This document shows, in pieces, positions 26,803 to 37,491 of a stretch of DNA of 64,000 bases (its first letter is position 1; the number at the start of each line of letters is the position of its first letter). The position numbers and the translations under genes are program-made. Origin of the DNA: Rhodococcus tibetensis (GTDB lineage: Bacteria; Actinomycetota; Actinomycetes; Mycobacteriales; Mycobacteriaceae); contig NZ_JANFQF010000009.1 of the NCBI RefSeq assembly GCF_024438035.1, positions 158,582-222,581 on the forward strand. Reading direction: 5' to 3'. The notes under the pieces were generated by a model. The model worked only from the letters and a program-made list of their open reading frames with translations. It did no database searches and was not told the origin of the DNA.

Positions 26803-27762
26803 ATGTTCAAGCTCTTGATTTTCACGCTGGTCGGCGTGGGTGCCCAGTTGGTTGACGGAGCGCTCGGGATGGCATTCGGTGTGACGGCCACGACCCTGCT
26901 CGTCTTCAGCGGCGTCGGACCGGCGCACGCGAGCGCTGCTGTGCACTTCGCGGAGGTCGGGACCACCCTCGCGTCGGGGGCGGCGCATTGGCGATTCCGC
27001 AACATCGACTGGGCGCTCGTCCTGCGGCTCGGCGTGCCCGGCGCGATCGGGTCCTTCTTCGGCGCTGTCCTGCTGTCTCACCTGTCGACCGCGGCGGCGG
27101 TCCCGGTGACGGCCACCATTCTGCTGGCCATCGGAATCTATGTGCTGCTCCGATTCTCGATTCGCCCTCCCACGGTGGACGGCGCCCGAACATCACCCCA
27201 CACGGCCGCTTTCCTCTCGCCGCTGGGTCTGTTCGGTGGGTTCATCGACGCCAGCGGTGGAGGTGGTTGGGGTCCGATCACGTCGAGCACTCTGCTCTCG
27301 CGCGGCAGGACCGCACCGCGGACCGTCATCGGGTCTGTCAGCGCCTCGGAGTTCCTGGTCTCCGCTGCTGCCAGTCTCGGCTTCATCTTCGGTCTCGGTA
27401 GCGCTTTTTTCGACAACCTGCTGATCATCGCGGGGCTGGCTCTCGGCGGGGTCCTCGCCGCCCCCCTGGCAGCCTGGCTGGTGAGCCGAGTCCCCGCGAC
27501 TCTGCTCGGGACGGGTGTCGGCGGAATCATCGTCATCACCAACGCGCAGAAGCTCTTCGCGACATTCGACGTGAGCGGGGCGGTGTCCGCGGTCGGCTAT
27601 ATCGCACTCGTCGCGCTGTGGGCAGGACTACTGGTGGTCGCATGGCGCCGCCTCAGCGCGGCCGAGGCGGCTGGCGACTTGCAGCGTGTCGGCTCCGACA
27701 TCACGGTGTCCGCACTGTCGGAGAGCCCGGTCTTCGCGCCCACCACCGGCGGGAAGGGCTGA
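26803..27762 (+). CDS. TauE/SafE family sulfite-type exporter / permease
   Basis: A 319-residue membrane protein with about eight hydrophobic segments. TauE/SafE repeats are seen: an N-terminal half (LVDGALGMAFGVTATTLL) and a C-terminal half beginning with GFIDASGGGGWGPITSS, the glycine-rich signature. Members move sulfur oxyanions or sulfonate-derived anions; the direction and substrate here are unknown. ATG at 26803 with GGAG upstream; the frame continues upstream to 26653, but the membrane fold starts at MFKLLIFTLVG. Confidence 0.86.
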   Translation: MFKLLIFTLVGVGAQLVDGALGMAFGVTATTLLVFSGVGPAHASAAVHFAEVGTTLASGAAHWRFRNIDWALVLRLGVPGAIGSFFGAVLLSHLSTAAAVPVTATILLAIGIYVLLRFSIRPPTVDGARTSPHTAAFLSPLGLFGGFIDASGGGGWGPITSSTLLSRGRTAPRTVIGSVSASEFLVSAAASLGFIFGLGSAFFDNLLIIAGLALGGVLAAPLAAWLVSRVPATLLGTGVGGIIVITNAQKLFATFDVSGAVSAVGYIALVALWAGLLVVAWRRLSAAEAAGDLQRVGSDITVSALSESPVFAPTTGGKG

Positions 27763-27873
27763 GCGCATCCGAGAGGCGGATGTCCTCGGCCGCACGCCTT
27801 TACTCCCAGGTAACATTGGTCGCGATTCATGGCACCCGTCCGGTGCTCCGATAGCGGAAGAGTGAGGCTATTC

Positions 27874-30057
27874 ATGACTGAGCGTGTTCAGGTCGGCGGT
27901 CTTCAGGTCGCCAAGGTTCTCTACGACTTCGTCGGGAATGAAGCTCTTCCCGGCACCGGAGTCGATGTCGACGCCTTCTGGGCGGGCGCCGACAAGGTTG
28001 TTCACGACCTCGCGCCGAAGAACCGGAACCTCCTCGCGAAGCGTGACGAACTGCAGTCCCGCATCGACGGGTGGCACCGCGACCGTGCGGGCAAGCAGAT
28101 CGACCCAGCGGAGTACAAGGCATTCCTCGAGGAGATCGGCTACCTTGTTCCCGCTCCGGAACCGTTCGAGGTGTCCACCGCGAACGTCGACACCGAGATC
28201 ACGTCGACGGCCGGCCCGCAGTTGGTCGTGCCCGTTCTGAACGCGAGGTTCGCTCTCAACGCCTCGAATGCGCGGTGGGGATCGCTGTACGACGCGCTCT
28301 ACGGCACCAACGCCATCTCCGAGGAAGGCGGCGCCGAGAAGGGCAGCGGATACAACAAGGTCCGCGGCGACAAGGTGATCGCCTGGGCTCGCCAGTTCCT
28401 CGATACCGCGGCGCCTCTCACTTCCGGGTCGCACTCCGACGCCACCCGGTACTTCGTCGACGGGGCAGAGCTGAAGGTCGAACTCGACGGCGGTGACCTC
28501 ACAACGCTCGCACAGCCGGAGAAGTTCGTCGGCTACCTCGGCGAGAAGGATGCCCCCACGAGCGTTCTGCTGCGCAACAACGGATTGCACGCCGAAATCC
28601 AGATCGACGCCGAGTCCCCGATCGGCAAGACCGACGCTGCCGGCGTCAAGGACGTCGTCCTCGAGTCCGCGGTCACTACGATCATGGACTTCGAGGACTC
28701 GGTTGCCGCCGTCGACGCGGACGACAAGGTGATCGGCTACCGGAACTGGCTCGGCCTCAACCGCGGCGACCTGGTCGAGGAGATCGCGAAGGGCGGCAAG
28801 TCCTTCACGCGTAAGCTGAACGCCGACCGCACGTACACTGCACCCGACGGCAGTGAACTCTCACTGCACGGACGGTCGCTGCTGTTCGTCCGCAACGTCG
28901 GTCACCTGATGACCAACCCGGCAGTCCTCGACTCGGACGGCAACGAAGTGCCCGAGGGCATCCTCGACGCCCTCGTGACCAGTCTCTGCGCCGTGCACGG
29001 CTTGTCCATCAGCGAGGCCAACGGCCCCCTCGACAACAGCCGTACCGGGTCGATCTACATCGTCAAGCCGAAGCAGCACGGTCCCGAGGAAGTCGCGTTC
29101 ACCACCGAACTCTTCAGCCGCGTCGAAGAGATTCTCGGTCTGCCCGCCAACACCCTCAAGGTCGGGATCATGGACGAGGAGCGCCGCACCACGGTCAACC
29201 TCGCTGCCTGCATCAAGGAGGCGTCCGAGCGGGTGGTGTTCATCAACACCGGCTTCCTCGACCGCACCGGCGACGAAATCCACACCTCGATGGAGGCCGG
29301 GCCGATGGTGCGCAAGGCCGAGATGAAGAAGCAGAAGTGGATCGCCGCCTACGAGGACTGGAACGTCGACACCGGCCTGGCCACCGGCCTGCAGGGCAAG
29401 GCCCAGATCGGTAAGGGCATGTGGGCGATGACCGAGTTGATGGCCGAGATGCTCGAGCAGAAGATCGGTCACCCGCAGGCCGGCGCGAACACCGCATGGG
29501 TTCCGTCCCCCACCGGCGCCACCTTGCACGCCACCCACTACCACCAGGTCGACGTCTTCGCGGTTCAGGACGAGTTGAAGGGCGAGCCTCGCGCGACCCT
29601 CGACGACATCCTGACCATTCCCCTGGCCCCGAGCACCGACTGGTCCGACGCCGAGAAGAAGGAGGAGCTGGACAACAACTGCCAGTCCATCCTCGGTTAC
29701 GTCGTCCGCTGGGTCACCGCCGGCGTCGGCTGCTCGAAGGTGCCCGACATTCACGACGTCGCACTGATGGAAGACCGTGCCACGCTGCGGATTTCCAGCC
29801 AGCTCCTCGCGAACTGGCTGCGGCACGACATCGTCTCCGAGGCCGACGTCGTCGCCAGCCTCGAGCGGATGGCACCGGTCGTCGACCGCCAGAACGAGGC
29901 CGACGTCACCTATCGCCCGATGGCACCGAATTTCGACGCCAGCATTGCATTCCAGGCGGCGAAGGAACTGATCCTCGAAGGCGGCAAGCAGCCCAGCGGT
30001 TACACGGAGCCGATCCTGCACCGCCGTCGTCGCGAGTACAAGGCCGCCAACGCCTGA
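27874..30057 (+). CDS. glcB: Malate synthase G
   Basis: Condenses glyoxylate with acetyl-CoA to malate, the second step of the glyoxylate shunt. 727 residues, the isoform G length. Recognisable parts: [22 protein letters not shown] (Mg-binding acid), [37 protein letters not shown] and the C-terminal [25 protein letters not shown] region. ATG at 27874 with GTGAGG upstream. Followed by a strong terminator and by the VWA protein gene, as at the Rv1837c-Rv1836c locus. Confidence 0.97.
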   Translation: MTERVQVGGLQVAKVLYDFVGNEALPGTGVDVDAFWAGADKVVHDLAPKNRNLLAKRDELQSRIDGWHRDRAGKQIDPAEYKAFLEEIGYLVPAPEPFEVSTANVDTEITSTAGPQLVVPVLNARFALNASNARWGSLYDALYGTNAISEEGGAEKGSGYNKVRGDKVIAWARQFLDTAAPLTSGSHSDATRYFVDGAELKVELDGGDLTTLAQPEKFVGYLGEKDAPTSVLLRNNGLHAEIQIDAESPIGKTDAAGVKDVVLESAVTTIMDFEDSVAAVDADDKVIGYRNWLGLNRGDLVEEIAKGGKSFTRKLNADRTYTAPDGSELSLHGRSLLFVRNVGHLMTNPAVLDSDGNEVPEGILDALVTSLCAVHGLSISEANGPLDNSRTGSIYIVKPKQHGPEEVAFTTELFSRVEEILGLPANTLKVGIMDEERRTTVNLAACIKEASERVVFINTGFLDRTGDEIHTSMEAGPMVRKAEMKKQKWIAAYEDWNVDTGLATGLQGKAQIGKGMWAMTELMAEMLEQKIGHPQAGANTAWVPSPTGATLHATHYHQVDVFAVQDELKGEPRATLDDILTIPLAPSTDWSDAEKKEELDNNCQSILGYVVRWVTAGVGCSKVPDIHDVALMEDRATLRISSQLLANWLRHDIVSEADVVASLERMAPVVDRQNEADVTYRPMAPNFDASIAFQAAKELILEGGKQPSGYTEPILHRRRREYKAANA

Positions 30058-30073
30058 GTAACGCGTTATGGTG

Positions 30074-30113
30074 AGCGGCCCTCGTCATGCTCCCGGTGAC
30101 GAGGGTCGCTTTT
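30074..30113 (+). terminator. Intrinsic terminator of glcB
   Basis: A 14-base stem (30074-30087 with 30097-30110, one G-U pair), 9-base loop and then TTTT. Confidence 0.88.
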
Positions 30114-30188
30114 CAGGGTTCCGTTCCGCGCATCACTACACTGCGAGAGTCGACTTCCATCGACTCGTCGAACAGGAGCAGGTAACAC

Positions 30189-31976
30189 GTGGGGAATCAT
30201 CGCGGCGGAAAGGGTGCCAGGGGTATCAGTAAGGGACCTCTGATCGTGCTCGGTCTCGTCGTGGTGATCGTGCTGGGAGTGTTCGGCTGGTTCCAGCTGG
30301 CTGATCGGATCGACGATCAGGGTGCCGCCGCGGCAGGCGCGTGCGTCGAGGGTGACAGCGTGCTCTCAATCGCCGCGGACCCCGACATCGCCTCCGACAT
30401 CCGCACTCTCGCGGACCGCTTCACGGCCACCTCCCCCGTCATCCGCGATCACTGCATCTCCGTCACTGTCACGCCGGTAGCCTCCGACGCGGTGCGCGAC
30501 GCCCTGATCGCGGGCCCGGAAGTCGGGTGGGACGACAACCTTCTCGGCCCGCGTCCTGCATTGTGGATTCCGTCCAGCTCGCAGTCGATCCGCCAGGCGC
30601 CGGCCGGCGCCGTCAGCGGGGAGGCCCGTCCCCTTGCCGCCAGTCCGGTGGTCCTCGCCGTCAGGTCCGAGTTCGAGAGCGCTCTGAACACCGCTGCCGT
30701 CGACTGGAAGGATCTGCCGTCGCTGCAGAGCGGGCGGGGGTCACTGGCGGCGCTCGGGCTGCCCAATTGGGGAAGTCTTGGTTTGGCGCTACCGGTCGGG
30801 TCCGGTTCGGCGGTTACGGAACTGGCGATCGAGGCCGTCGCCGCCTCCGTTGCGGGCGACTCTGCCGGTCCGGTCACCGCCGAGCAGGCCCACTCACCCC
30901 AGGTCACCTCCGCGCTCACCGGACTGGCACTCGGATATGAGGCCTTACCCGGCGCAAAGCCGGAGACGACGCGGGAGGCCCTCACCCTCCTCACCGATGC
31001 GGACGACCCGTCCACGGAAGGCATCCACGCGGTGCCGGTCACCGAACAGCAGCTATACCTGGCGCTGCGCGACGCGCCGGGCTCCGATGTCACCGCATTC
31101 ATGCCGAATGGTGCCACACCGGTTGCGGATCATCCGGCGGCCATCCTGTCGGGGCCCGCAGTCGACGAGACACAGAGCCGGGCGGCCGCCCAGTTCACGG
31201 AGTTCGTCCGCGAACCCGAGCAGGGTCAGGTGCTGGCTGATGCGGGCTTCCGGATCGAAGGGCTGGGCCGCCCGGATGACACCGCATTGACGTTTCCCGG
31301 CTTCGAAGCCAGGCTGGTACCCGCCGATTCCGGTGCCGCCGCAGAGATGATGCGCGTCGTCCGCAATCCCGTGACCGAACGGACGTCGACAATCCTGCTC
31401 GACGTATCGAGGTCGATGGGTGCCGTCGAGGGAGTCGCCTCCCGCCTGGCGAATACGACGACGGCTCTCGCGGCCCAGATCGGCCGCTCGCCCGACGCGT
31501 CGAGCCTGGGATTGTGGGAGTACAGCACCAATCTCGACGGAACCCGTCCCTACACGACCGTCGTTGCCACCGGCCCGCTCTCAGCGGGTGGATTCACCGA
31601 GGGAACCCGCAGGCAAGCCCTCGACGCAAGGCTGGCGAAGGCCGCACCTGCCGCCGGCACAGCCACCTACGCGTCACTCGAGGCGGCGTACGAGAGCGCG
31701 GTCGCAGGGTTCACTGCGGGACGCACCAACTCGGTGCTGCTTCTGACCGACGGCGCCAACGACGACGGCTCGCTCACTCGTGCCGATCTGCTGGCGTCTC
31801 TCGCCGCCGCCGGTGATCCGTCGAAACCTGTTCGTATCGACGTCGTGACCATCGGAGAGAACCCGGATCTCAACACCCTTCAGGCCGTCGCCGATCGCAC
31901 CGGTGGGTCGCTGGAGAAGGTCGCGTCCTCGGACGGTCCCGCGTTGGCCACCGCCATCAGCAAGTTGTTGTCTTGA
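30189..31976 (+). CDS. Membrane-anchored protein with solute-binding-like region and VWA domain
   Basis: 595 residues. An N-terminal membrane anchor (about 17-38) follows a Gly/Lys-rich tail. The middle (about 50-370) resembles a substrate-binding-protein-like fold (LSIAADPDIASDIRTLADRF, then NWGSLGLALPVGSGSAV). A C-terminal von Willebrand A domain has the metal-site motif DVSRS at 405-409 and SVLLLTDGAND later. It corresponds to Rv1836c of M. tuberculosis, next to malate synthase. Surface-exposed binding or assembly role is likely but unproven. GTG at 30189 with AGGAGCAGG upstream. Confidence 0.85.
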   Translation: MGNHRGGKGARGISKGPLIVLGLVVVIVLGVFGWFQLADRIDDQGAAAAGACVEGDSVLSIAADPDIASDIRTLADRFTATSPVIRDHCISVTVTPVASDAVRDALIAGPEVGWDDNLLGPRPALWIPSSSQSIRQAPAGAVSGEARPLAASPVVLAVRSEFESALNTAAVDWKDLPSLQSGRGSLAALGLPNWGSLGLALPVGSGSAVTELAIEAVAASVAGDSAGPVTAEQAHSPQVTSALTGLALGYEALPGAKPETTREALTLLTDADDPSTEGIHAVPVTEQQLYLALRDAPGSDVTAFMPNGATPVADHPAAILSGPAVDETQSRAAAQFTEFVREPEQGQVLADAGFRIEGLGRPDDTALTFPGFEARLVPADSGAAAEMMRVVRNPVTERTSTILLDVSRSMGAVEGVASRLANTTTALAAQIGRSPDASSLGLWEYSTNLDGTRPYTTVVATGPLSAGGFTEGTRRQALDARLAKAAPAAGTATYASLEAAYESAVAGFTAGRTNSVLLLTDGANDDGSLTRADLLASLAAAGDPSKPVRIDVVTIGENPDLNTLQAVADRTGGSLEKVASSDGPALATAISKLLS

Positions 31977-32165
31977 CAGTTCCCAGACCGGGGGCGGGGA
32001 AGCGACGCCCCGACCTCACCGGAATCCACCTTGCGAAGACCTCGCTGGCGTCGGCGACACCTGCGACGCCGCCGGAACAGAAAGCGCTCCCATGCATTCG
32101 GAGATTCGACTCCCTCCCCGACTCACGCCGCTGACGCAGCAGTCCGTTTCCGGGGCGGTCGCCCG

Positions 32166-33320
32166 ATGACGAGGATCGTTGTCTTCGCCGTCGTCCTCGC
32201 CCTCCTCACCTGGTGGCTTCACCGGCGGCTCGTGCGGGCAACCGGCCTGTCCCGACCGTGGTCCGTCGTGGTCGATGCCCTCCTTGTCGCCCTGTGGGTA
32301 CTTGCGGTCATCGGCGTCGGCAGCGGTGAGGTTTTCGACACCGGCTGGGCCCGTCCTCCTGGTTTCGCGGGATGGGTATGGCTCGGAGCAATGCTGTATC
32401 TGGTCCTGGGCCTGCTCTTGGTGGCAGTCGGGTCGCTGGCCGCTCGCGTGGTCGCGCGGTTGCGCAGGGCTGAGAGCACCGAGCAGGTCGATCTCTCCCG
32501 GCGCCGCACCCTGCGCGTTGCGACGTCGGTTGTCGTGGTCGGGGCCATCGCGGCTGCCGGATACGGGGTGGCCGAGGCCGCCCGCCCGAAGGTGGTGCGT
32601 GTTCGTGTTCCCCTGCGACGCCTTCCGCCCGAGTTCACTGGTGTCCGCGTAGCTCTCCTGTCCGATCTCCATGTCGGCCCGGCCCGCGGTGTGAGCTTCA
32701 CTCGGGAGATCGTGAATGTGATCAACGCGGAGCAACCCGACCTGGTGGCGATTGCGGGCGATCTGGTGGACGGCACGGTGTCGAGGGTCTCGCCCGACCT
32801 CGAACCCCTCGCGGATCTTCGGGCGCCGATGGGGATATTCGGTGTCAGCGGTAATCACGAGTTCTACGCCGACGACGGCGGCCGGTGGCTCGACGTGTGG
32901 GACCGTCTGGGTATCGCCACTCTCCGGAACCAACGTGTGGCTCTCCGCCGCGGCGGAGCCACGATCGATATCGCAGGCATTCACGACTACTCGTCGCCGC
33001 CGCCCTACGAACCCGACTTGTCTGCCGCGCTCGCGGGACGTGATCAGTCGACGTTCGTGATGCTGCTCGCCCACGAACCCCGGCAGGCGCTGGAGGCCTC
33101 GGATCTGGGGGTGGACCTGCAACTGTCGGGGCACACGCACGGCGGGCAGATGTGGCCGCTGCGCTATCTCGTGCCGCTGCAGCAGCCGTCGGTGACGGGT
33201 CTGGACCGGATCGGGAACACCGTCCTCTACACCACGCGCGGAGTCGGAGCCTGGGGTCCGCCTGTGCGGGTGGGCGCACCGCCGGAGATCACGATCCTCG
33301 AACTGATTCGCGAGGACTGA
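32166..33320 (+). CDS. Membrane metallophosphoesterase (YkuE-like)
   Basis: 384 residues: three or four N-terminal membrane segments (about 3-20, 36-53, 65-88, 116-135), then a calcineurin-type phosphoesterase. All five metal motifs are present: LLSDLHVGP, AGDLVDG, SGNHEFY, LLAHEPRQ and LSGHTHGGQ. A double-Arg stretch (SRRRTLRV) precedes the last membrane segment, so the catalytic part is probably outside the membrane. Related enzymes hydrolyse UDP-diacylglucosamine or phospholipid headgroups; substrate here unknown. ATG at 32166. Confidence 0.87.
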   Translation: MTRIVVFAVVLALLTWWLHRRLVRATGLSRPWSVVVDALLVALWVLAVIGVGSGEVFDTGWARPPGFAGWVWLGAMLYLVLGLLLVAVGSLAARVVARLRRAESTEQVDLSRRRTLRVATSVVVVGAIAAAGYGVAEAARPKVVRVRVPLRRLPPEFTGVRVALLSDLHVGPARGVSFTREIVNVINAEQPDLVAIAGDLVDGTVSRVSPDLEPLADLRAPMGIFGVSGNHEFYADDGGRWLDVWDRLGIATLRNQRVALRRGGATIDIAGIHDYSSPPPYEPDLSAALAGRDQSTFVMLLAHEPRQALEASDLGVDLQLSGHTHGGQMWPLRYLVPLQQPSVTGLDRIGNTVLYTTRGVGAWGPPVRVGAPPEITILELIRED

Positions 33321-33326
33321 CCCGGT

Positions 33327-33358
33327 CCGGCCCGCCCCGGGTGAGCAGGGCGGGCCGG
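33327..33358. terminator. Convergent hairpin between phosphoesterase and gcvP
   Basis: Perfect 11-base arms (ccggcccgccc and its complement) with a 10-base loop, between convergent stop codons. No T-run, so factor-dependent or bidirectional. Confidence 0.7.
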
Positions 33359-33361
33359 CTG

Positions 33362-36214
33362 TCAGGCTCCTTCGAACGCCGAGATCGGTGGGCAGGAGCA
33401 CACGAGGTTGCGGTCGCCGTGCGCACCGTCGATGCGACGAACGGCAGGCCACACCTTCGGCCTGCCTTTGCCGAGGGGAAACACCGCTGCCTCCCGGGTG
33501 TAGGGGTGGTTCCACTCGGCAACCAGGCAACCGGCGGTGTGCGGGGCACCGCGCAGCGGGTTGTCATCCACCGGCCACTCCCCCGCTCCCACGCGGTCGA
33601 TTTCGGCGCGGATCGCGATCATCGCCTCACAGAAGGCGTCGATCTCCTCGAGGTTCTCACTCTCGGTGGGCTCCACCATCAGCGTGCCCGCCACCGGGAA
33701 GCTCATGGTCGGTGCATGGAAACCGTAGTCCGCGAGTCGCTTTGCCACGTCGTCCACGGTGACACCGGTGTCCTTGGTGATCGGACGCAGGTCGAGAATG
33801 CACTCGTGCGCCACCATTCCACCCTCGCCCGTGTAGAGGACGGGGAAGTACTCGTCGAGGCGGCGTGCGATGTAGTTGGCCGAGGCGATCGCCGTCAGGC
33901 TTGCCCGCCGTAATCCGACCGCGCCCATCATCCGGATGTAGGCCCAGGTGATGGGGAGAATGGAGGCGCTTCCGTAGGGAGCCGCGGAGATCGGTCCGGC
34001 AGTGCCGAGTTCGGGAGCCAGCGGGTGCCCGGGGAGGAACGGCGTCAGGTGGGAGCGCACCCCGATGGGTCCGACACCGGGGCCGCCGCCGCCGTGCGGG
34101 ATGCAGAACGTCTTGTGCAGATTCAGGTGACTGACGTCGCCGCCGAATCGACCGGGTCGGGCCAGCCCGACGAGGGCGTTGAGGTTGGCGCCGTCCACGT
34201 AGACCTGACCGCCGGCGTCGTGGACGGCAGCGCAGATGTCGGCGATCTCGTGCTCGTACACGCCGTGGGTGGAGGGGTAGGTGATCATGATCGCGGCGAG
34301 GCGCTCGGCATGATCTGCAATCTTCGCCCGCAGATCGTCGACGTCCACATCGCCATTGGGGCGGCAGGCCACCACTTCCACGCGCATACCCGCCATGACC
34401 GCGGACGCCGCGTTGGTGCCGTGGGCGCTCGAGGGAATCAGGCAGGTGTCGCGGTGGTCGTCGCCGCGGCTGAGGTGATAGTGGCGGATCGCCAGCAGTC
34501 CCGCGTACTCGCCTTGGCTGCCCGCGTTCGGCTGCAGGCTGACCGCGTCGTAACCGGTCACCGCCACGAGCCAGTTCGCGAGGTCCTCGATGACGCGGAG
34601 AATTCCGGGCGCGTCCGCGGTGGGTGCGAACGGGTGCAGTCGAGCGAACGCGGGCCACGTGATCGCTTCCATTTCGGCGGTCGCGTTGAGCTTCATAGTG
34701 CACGACCCCAACGGGATCATGCTGCGATCGAGCGCAATGTCCTTGTCCGACAGGGCCCGCAGATAGCGCAGCATGCCGGTCTCGGTGCGATACCGGGTGA
34801 AGACCTCGTGCTGGAGGTAGTCGGAGCTACGCGCCTGACGGCTGGGAACCGCGGTGCCCGGCCCGATGTCGACGGCACCGGCGCCGCCGAATGCGGCAAG
34901 CACGCTGTCGATGTGTGCTGGGGTGGTCGCCTCGTCACAGGCGATGCCGACGTGATCGGCGTCGACCAGGCGGAGGTTGATTCCCGACTCCTTGGCCTTC
35001 GCCACGACGGCCGCCGCCTGCCCCTCGACCCGGACGAGGACCGTGTCGAAGAAGTGCTCGTGCATCACGGTCACGCCGGCCTTGCGCAGGGCGCCGGCGA
35101 GCGAGTGCGCCGTATTCGCGACGCGCTCCGCGATCGCCTTCAAGCCTTCGGCGCCGTGGTAGCTCGCATACATGGCCGCGAGAACGGCCAGCAGCACCTG
35201 GGCGGTGCAGATGTTCGAGGTCGCCTTCTCACGGCGGATGTGCTGCTCCCGGGTTTGCAGCGCCAGTCGGTACGCCTTGTCACCATCGGCGTCGACAGAC
35301 ACACCGACGAGGCGGCCGGGTAGCTGACGGGCGTGCTTGGTGTGCACGGCAAGGTAACCGGCGTGCGGACCGCCGAAGCCCATGGGAACACCGAACCGCT
35401 GAGTCGTGCCGAAGCAGGCGTCCGCACCGATTTCCCCGGGCGGTGTGATCAAGGTGAGGGCCAGGAGGTCGGCGCCGACCGCGACGAGGGCGCCGCGCTC
35501 GTGGGCCTCGGCGATGACCTCGGTGTAGTCGACGATCCGGCCGGACGCGCCCGGAAGTTGAGCGAGGACGCCGAAGAAGTCACCTTCGGGCAGCCCGGAG
35601 GACAGATCAGCCACGACGATGTCGATGCCGAGCGGCTCGGCCCGGGTCTCGACCACGGCCAGGGTCTGCGGGTACAGGTCGGCATCCACCACGAACCGCG
35701 GCGACTTCGACTTGCTCGCGCGCCGGAGGAGAGTCATCGCCTCGGCGGCTGCGGTCGCCTCGTCGAGCATCGACGAGTTCGCGACTTCCATACCGGTGAG
35801 ATCGGCCACCATCGTCTGGAAATTCAGGAGAGCTTCGAGACGACCCTGACTGATTTCCGGCTGGTACGGCGTGTAGGCGGTGTACCAGGCGGGATTCTCA
35901 ATGATGTTCCGGAGCAGAACCGGGGGTGTGAGGGTGTCGTAGTACCCGAGTCCGATCATGGTGGTCGCCACCGTGTTCTGGGCGGCGAGCTCAGCGAGCT
36001 CGGCAAGAGCCTCTTGCTCGGACACCGGGGCAGGCAAAGCGTCGAGACCTTCGGCGACACCATCCGCGACATCGTCGAGAATGACGGCCGGCACCGCCTT
36101 CGATGCCAGGTCGTCGAGGGATTCGGCACCCACCACGTCGAGGATGTGCGCGAGTTCCGCCGCGTTCGGGCCCACATGACGGTCGGCGAATGTACGGCTT
36201 CCAGCGTCGATCAC
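33362..36214 (-). CDS. gcvP: Glycine decarboxylase (P protein, aminomethyl-transferring)
   Basis: Pyridoxal-phosphate enzyme of the glycine cleavage system; decarboxylates glycine and hands the aminomethyl group to lipoyl-GcvH. 950 residues, single-chain type. N-terminus [13 protein letters not shown], middle [13 protein letters not shown], and the PLP-lysine Lys701 in [15 protein letters not shown]. The start is GTG at 36214 with GGGAG upstream; the reading frame continues into the riboswitch and is not coding there. The leader carries a tandem glycine riboswitch, so expression should rise with glycine. Confidence 0.96.
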   Translation of the reverse strand: MIDAGSRTFADRHVGPNAAELAHILDVVGAESLDDLASKAVPAVILDDVADGVAEGLDALPAPVSEQEALAELAELAAQNTVATTMIGLGYYDTLTPPVLLRNIIENPAWYTAYTPYQPEISQGRLEALLNFQTMVADLTGMEVANSSMLDEATAAAEAMTLLRRASKSKSPRFVVDADLYPQTLAVVETRAEPLGIDIVVADLSSGLPEGDFFGVLAQLPGASGRIVDYTEVIAEAHERGALVAVGADLLALTLITPPGEIGADACFGTTQRFGVPMGFGGPHAGYLAVHTKHARQLPGRLVGVSVDADGDKAYRLALQTREQHIRREKATSNICTAQVLLAVLAAMYASYHGAEGLKAIAERVANTAHSLAGALRKAGVTVMHEHFFDTVLVRVEGQAAAVVAKAKESGINLRLVDADHVGIACDEATTPAHIDSVLAAFGGAGAVDIGPGTAVPSRQARSSDYLQHEVFTRYRTETGMLRYLRALSDKDIALDRSMIPLGSCTMKLNATAEMEAITWPAFARLHPFAPTADAPGILRVIEDLANWLVAVTGYDAVSLQPNAGSQGEYAGLLAIRHYHLSRGDDHRDTCLIPSSAHGTNAASAVMAGMRVEVVACRPNGDVDVDDLRAKIADHAERLAAIMITYPSTHGVYEHEIADICAAVHDAGGQVYVDGANLNALVGLARPGRFGGDVSHLNLHKTFCIPHGGGGPGVGPIGVRSHLTPFLPGHPLAPELGTAGPISAAPYGSASILPITWAYIRMMGAVGLRRASLTAIASANYIARRLDEYFPVLYTGEGGMVAHECILDLRPITKDTGVTVDDVAKRLADYGFHAPTMSFPVAGTLMVEPTESENLEEIDAFCEAMIAIRAEIDRVGAGEWPVDDNPLRGAPHTAGCLVAEWNHPYTREAAVFPLGKGRPKVWPAVRRIDGAHGDRNLVCSCPPISAFEGA

Positions 36215-36270
36215 GACAACTCCCAAGCAGTTCGGAGGACCAGGACGCGCCCCGCGCAGCGGTGCGTTCC

Positions 36271-36505
36271 TCCCCCTCTGTCGCCTGCTCGCATTCGAGC
36301 GCCTGAGAGATTCGGTACCGGCGTCCGGTGCGGACGGGTCCTTTCCCCGTGGGCGGGTGGGTGCTCCCACCGCTTTCCAGAGACGTCGGAGCCCGCACGG
36401 TCCTGTCTGCCTGAGAGATTGACGGGGAGGTGCTGCTCCTTCGGCGCCCGGACTCCTCCACACACGATCTTCTGTGCATGCAGTGCCCGGAACTCTCCCG
36501 CACGG
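36271..36505 (-). ncRNA. Tandem glycine riboswitch in the gcvP leader
   Basis: Read on the minus strand, the leader has two aptamer-like units. Each has the CTCTCAGGC core (complements of 36409-36417 and 36301-36309) preceded by a purine-rich P3b loop: GCCGAAGGAGC in the upstream unit and GGGGAAAGGAC in the downstream one. The first unit begins GCGGGAGAGTTCCGGG, and the second ends with GACAGAGGGGGAGG. The arrangement is that of the two-aptamer glycine riboswitch. About 56 bases separate it from the GTG; no obvious terminator lies between, so the expression platform may be translational. Confidence 0.88.
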
Positions 36506-36598
36506 CGTCGACGCACGTTCAGTCTATGTCACGCACGCCCATGCCATGCACACCCACAGGGCACGCCGAAGCGCCTGGTAACGATGCCGGTAAGAGAT

Positions 36599-37219
36599 CT
36601 AGCCGGTCTTGCGGCTTGCGCGGTTCTTCCGCCGCGACGCCAGTTCGTCTTCGGGACTCTGCTCGAGCGCGCCGCCGTCGGCACGCTCGGCCGGGAAATC
36701 CGCGATGGTGCCGGTGAGCTCACGCATGGCACCGCTGACCGCGATACCGAAAACACCCTGGCCGCCCTGCAGTAAATCGACGACCTCTTCGGCGGACGTG
36801 CACTCGTAGACAGTGGTGCCGTCGGAGAAGAGTGTGATCTTGGCCAAGTCTCGCACTCCGCGCTTACGGAGGTGGTCGACGGCCACGCGGATGTTCTGCA
36901 ACGATATTCCGGTGTCGAGCAGGCGCTTGACGATCTTGAGAACGAGGATGTCCTTGAACGAATACAGGCGCTGGCTCCCCGAGCCGGCCGCGCCACGAAT
37001 GGACGGCACCACCAGAGACGTCCGAGCCCAGTAGTCGAGTTGCCGGTAGGTGATTCCTGCGATCTGGCAGGCGCTGGGAACGCGGTATCCGACGAGGTCG
37101 TCAGGGACGGAATCGTCTGGGAAGAGGCCCGGCTGGATCTCTTCGGAGCTGAACTCGGGCTCGGCAACATTGTCGCCGGGCGCAAGATTCAGCGGATTCT
37201 CCTGCGGCCGATCTCCCAC
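36599..37219 (-). CDS. MerR family regulator (Rv1830/ResR-like)
   Basis: A 206-residue regulator. The winged-helix part (about 40-115) has the MerR pattern YRVPSACQIAGITYRQLDYW ... RLYSFKDILVLKIVKRLLD, followed by a helical tail. Its place between gcvP and the DUF151 gene matches Rv1830 of M. tuberculosis, implicated in growth and division control. GTG at 37219 with AGGGAG 6 bases upstream decides the start. The effector-binding region is short and the C-terminus is basic (SRRKNRASRK). Confidence 0.88.
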   Translation of the reverse strand: MGDRPQENPLNLAPGDNVAEPEFSSEEIQPGLFPDDSVPDDLVGYRVPSACQIAGITYRQLDYWARTSLVVPSIRGAAGSGSQRLYSFKDILVLKIVKRLLDTGISLQNIRVAVDHLRKRGVRDLAKITLFSDGTTVYECTSAEEVVDLLQGGQGVFGIAVSGAMRELTGTIADFPAERADGGALEQSPEDELASRRKNRASRKTG

Positions 37220-37491
37220 TGACTACTCCCTCTCGCATGTTGCACTGAACCCGACGATCAGTGCGCCTGTGACACGCGTCGCCAGTAGCCGCGGCGCATG
37301 CACCACAGCACTCGGGCGGCGTAGTCGCCACCAGTGACATCGAGCAAATCCATACCCTGAACCCACTCAGCGTACGCCCGATCGAATCTGCTAGGCAGAA
37401 AATCACTGCACCGAACGCTATGACTCCGGCGGGTCAGGGTCAACGCAACGCGCCGGAAGAACCTCAACCGTTACTGGAGGGAGCGGGAGGC

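Noticed and set aside
28861..30021. 386-residue minus-strand frame opposite glcB
   Set aside because: Shadow of malate synthase caused by high GC at third positions; no domain recognised.
31977..32165. Short frames between the VWA protein and the phosphoesterase
   Set aside because: No ribosome site or similarity; probably promoter or leader DNA of the phosphoesterase gene.
33289..36775. Several long plus-strand frames opposite gcvP
   Set aside because: Antisense frames of a gene whose PLP-lysine motif and length are correct; the part at 36213-36505 is riboswitch leader.
37220..37491. Possible small gene between the MerR and DUF151 genes
   Set aside because: The frames seen have no ribosome site and look random; treated as a 272-base non-coding region.
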